Assembly: GCA_039180875.1 (NCBI GenBank)
Contig: JBCDCY010000001.1
Span: forward strand, 124,001 to 188,000
Length of the DNA stretch: 64,000 bases
Source of the DNA: JBCDCY01 sp039180875
GTDB taxonomy: Bacteria; Pseudomonadota; Alphaproteobacteria; Rhodobacterales; Rhodobacteraceae
Direction: 5' to 3'
Below the pieces are notes generated by a model. It was not told the origin of the DNA. It saw only the letters and a list, made by a program, of their open reading frames with translations, and did no database searches. Both the position numbers and the translations under genes were made by a program. Numbering within the stretch: the first letter of the stretch is position 1; every line of letters starts with the position of its first letter. This document shows positions 63,221 to 64,000 of this stretch, in pieces.

Positions 63221-64000
63221 ATGGTGCTGGTCAGCCATCGCTACCGGTTCGTCTACCTGAAGACCCACAAGACGGCCTCCACCTCCGTCGAGGTGATGCT
63301 AGAGCCTCTGTGTCTGCCGGAGGGGACCGTCACCGCGCGGAGCCATCGGCGAGATGCCGAGATCACCGAGGCCGGGATCGTCGGTGTGCGCGGCGGGCCG
63401 CGCCGCGGCGTTGAGGAACGGGTCTGGCGCAACCACGCGCCCGCCGCCACCGTACGCCGCGCCCTCGGCCGCGCGCGTTTTTGCGATTATCTGAAGATCG
63501 CCGCAATCCGCAATCCGTGGGACCGGGCTGTCTCGGCCTTCTCCTCCGACCTCACGGGGGGCGAACGGTCGCGGCTTGGCCGGCAACCGTTCGACGCAGC
63601 GACCGAGCAGTTTCGCGCCTGGCTCCGGACGGCGACCCTGGATCAGAACCTCGCGCAGCTCACGGCCAGTGGCCGGCCCTGCATCGACGCGCTCCTGGTC
63701 TTCGAGCGGCTGGAGGCCGATGTCGCCGCGCTTTTCGCCCGGCTCAGCGCAATGCCCACTGGAGCCTTGCCGCGGCTGAAGGGCGACCGGCGGCTCTTTC
63801 CCGAACGGCCGTTTCAGGACTGGTACGACGCGCGCGCCCGGGCCCGGGTCGCCCGGGCGAACTGGTACGAGATCGCTCTCGCCGGCTATGATTTCGACAT
63901 GCCGGCGCCGCGGGAAGAGCCGCTCCCCTGGCCGCATCACGCCTGGCTCGACCGGCCCCTCCTGCGCTGGCATTTGCAGTGGCGGGCGCCGCCCGGCGGG
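63221..64000 (+). CDS. Sulfotransferase family protein, C-terminus cut by window
   Basis: The first 260 codons of a PAPS-dependent sulfotransferase-like protein. The 5'-phosphosulfate loop is YLKTHKTASTSVE near the N-terminus and the 3'-phosphate region is IAAIRNPWDRAVSAFSS (about 95-110), as in carbohydrate sulfotransferases. The frame is open at the right edge. An in-frame ATG at 63197 is an alternative start. It is divergent from dapF. A role in sulfating surface polysaccharide fits the capsule genes in this window, but is only inference. Confidence 0.82.
   Translation, partial: MVLVSHRYRFVYLKTHKTASTSVEVMLEPLCLPEGTVTARSHRRDAEITEAGIVGVRGGPRRGVEERVWRNHAPAATVRRALGRARFCDYLKIAAIRNPWDRAVSAFSSDLTGGERSRLGRQPFDAATEQFRAWLRTATLDQNLAQLTASGRPCIDALLVFERLEADVAALFARLSAMPTGALPRLKGDRRLFPERPFQDWYDARARARVARANWYEIALAGYDFDMPAPREEPLPWPHHAWLDRPLLRWHLQWRAPPGG

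Overview
The window is high-GC chromosomal DNA with dense, mostly short-spaced genes and no insertion sequence, phage, CRISPR array or rRNA operon. The order ubiB-ubiE-mutM-enoyl-CoA hydratase-rpsT-dnaA-dnaN-recF-gyrB is the replication-gene neighbourhood usual in Alphaproteobacteria. hspQ, a DUF2794 protein, KpsE/KpsT capsule export and a leaderless-looking leu leader peptide fit the same class. Intergenic palindromes built around AAATATCC recall repeats common in Rhodobacterales, so that order is my best guess, but only a guess.

Layout. 1-3.5 kb: end of an SLT-type lipoprotein gene, hspQ, a gamma-glutamyltransferase and DUF2794. 3.5-19.6 kb: the replication and core block on the minus strand (Lhr-like helicase, gyrB, LysE exporter, recF, dnaN, dnaA, rhodanese, rpsT, enoyl-CoA hydratase, mutM, two paralogous membrane proteins), then ubiE-ubiB on the plus strand. 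19.6-23.7 kb: M48 lipoprotein peptidase, tRNA-Arg(CCT), and a DUF4394 protein followed by an ECF sigma/anti-sigma pair. 23.7-29.5 kb: five minus-strand genes (P-loop NTPase, ABC exporter with a ruined ATPase site, alpha/beta hydrolase, ureohydrolase, PhnM-like amidohydrolase) that match no pathway I know. 29.6-34 kb: a secreted protein with a long Asp/Gly tail beside a PhoP/PhoQ-like pair, then a probable Tat lipoprotein and an L,D-transpeptidase. 34-37.5 kb: mtnA, an FGGY kinase and a class II aldolase, resembling the DHAP shunt for methylthioadenosine/5'-deoxyadenosine salvage.

37.6-41.4 kb: phosphomannomutase and KpsE/KpsT. 41.6-45.3 kb: NhaA, an ArsR-permease operon with an operator-like palindrome, and an ArsR-AHSA1 pair. 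45.4-49.5 kb: a UDG-superfamily protein, a lipoprotein hydrolase, an SseB-like protein, and leuA with a 26-codon leader peptide carrying four consecutive Leu codons. 49.6-52.5 kb: a second ArsR-AHSA1 pair, an SDR, and a fatty acid desaturase divergent from a further ArsR protein; this last segment is visibly less GC-rich. 52.6-64 kb: glycosyltransferase, an 18-repeat MORN protein, nadE, a formate dehydrogenase alpha subunit without its partners, two unknown small proteins, mtaB-dapF, and the start of a sulfotransferase gene cut by the window end.

The most interesting items are the leuA leader, the five-gene cluster with its degenerate ABC protein, the poly-Asp protein beside PhoP/PhoQ, the mtnA/FGGY/aldolase grouping, and a dispersed 62-67 bp palindromic repeat present twice in opposite orientation. 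All family calls come from reading motifs; none was checked against a database.
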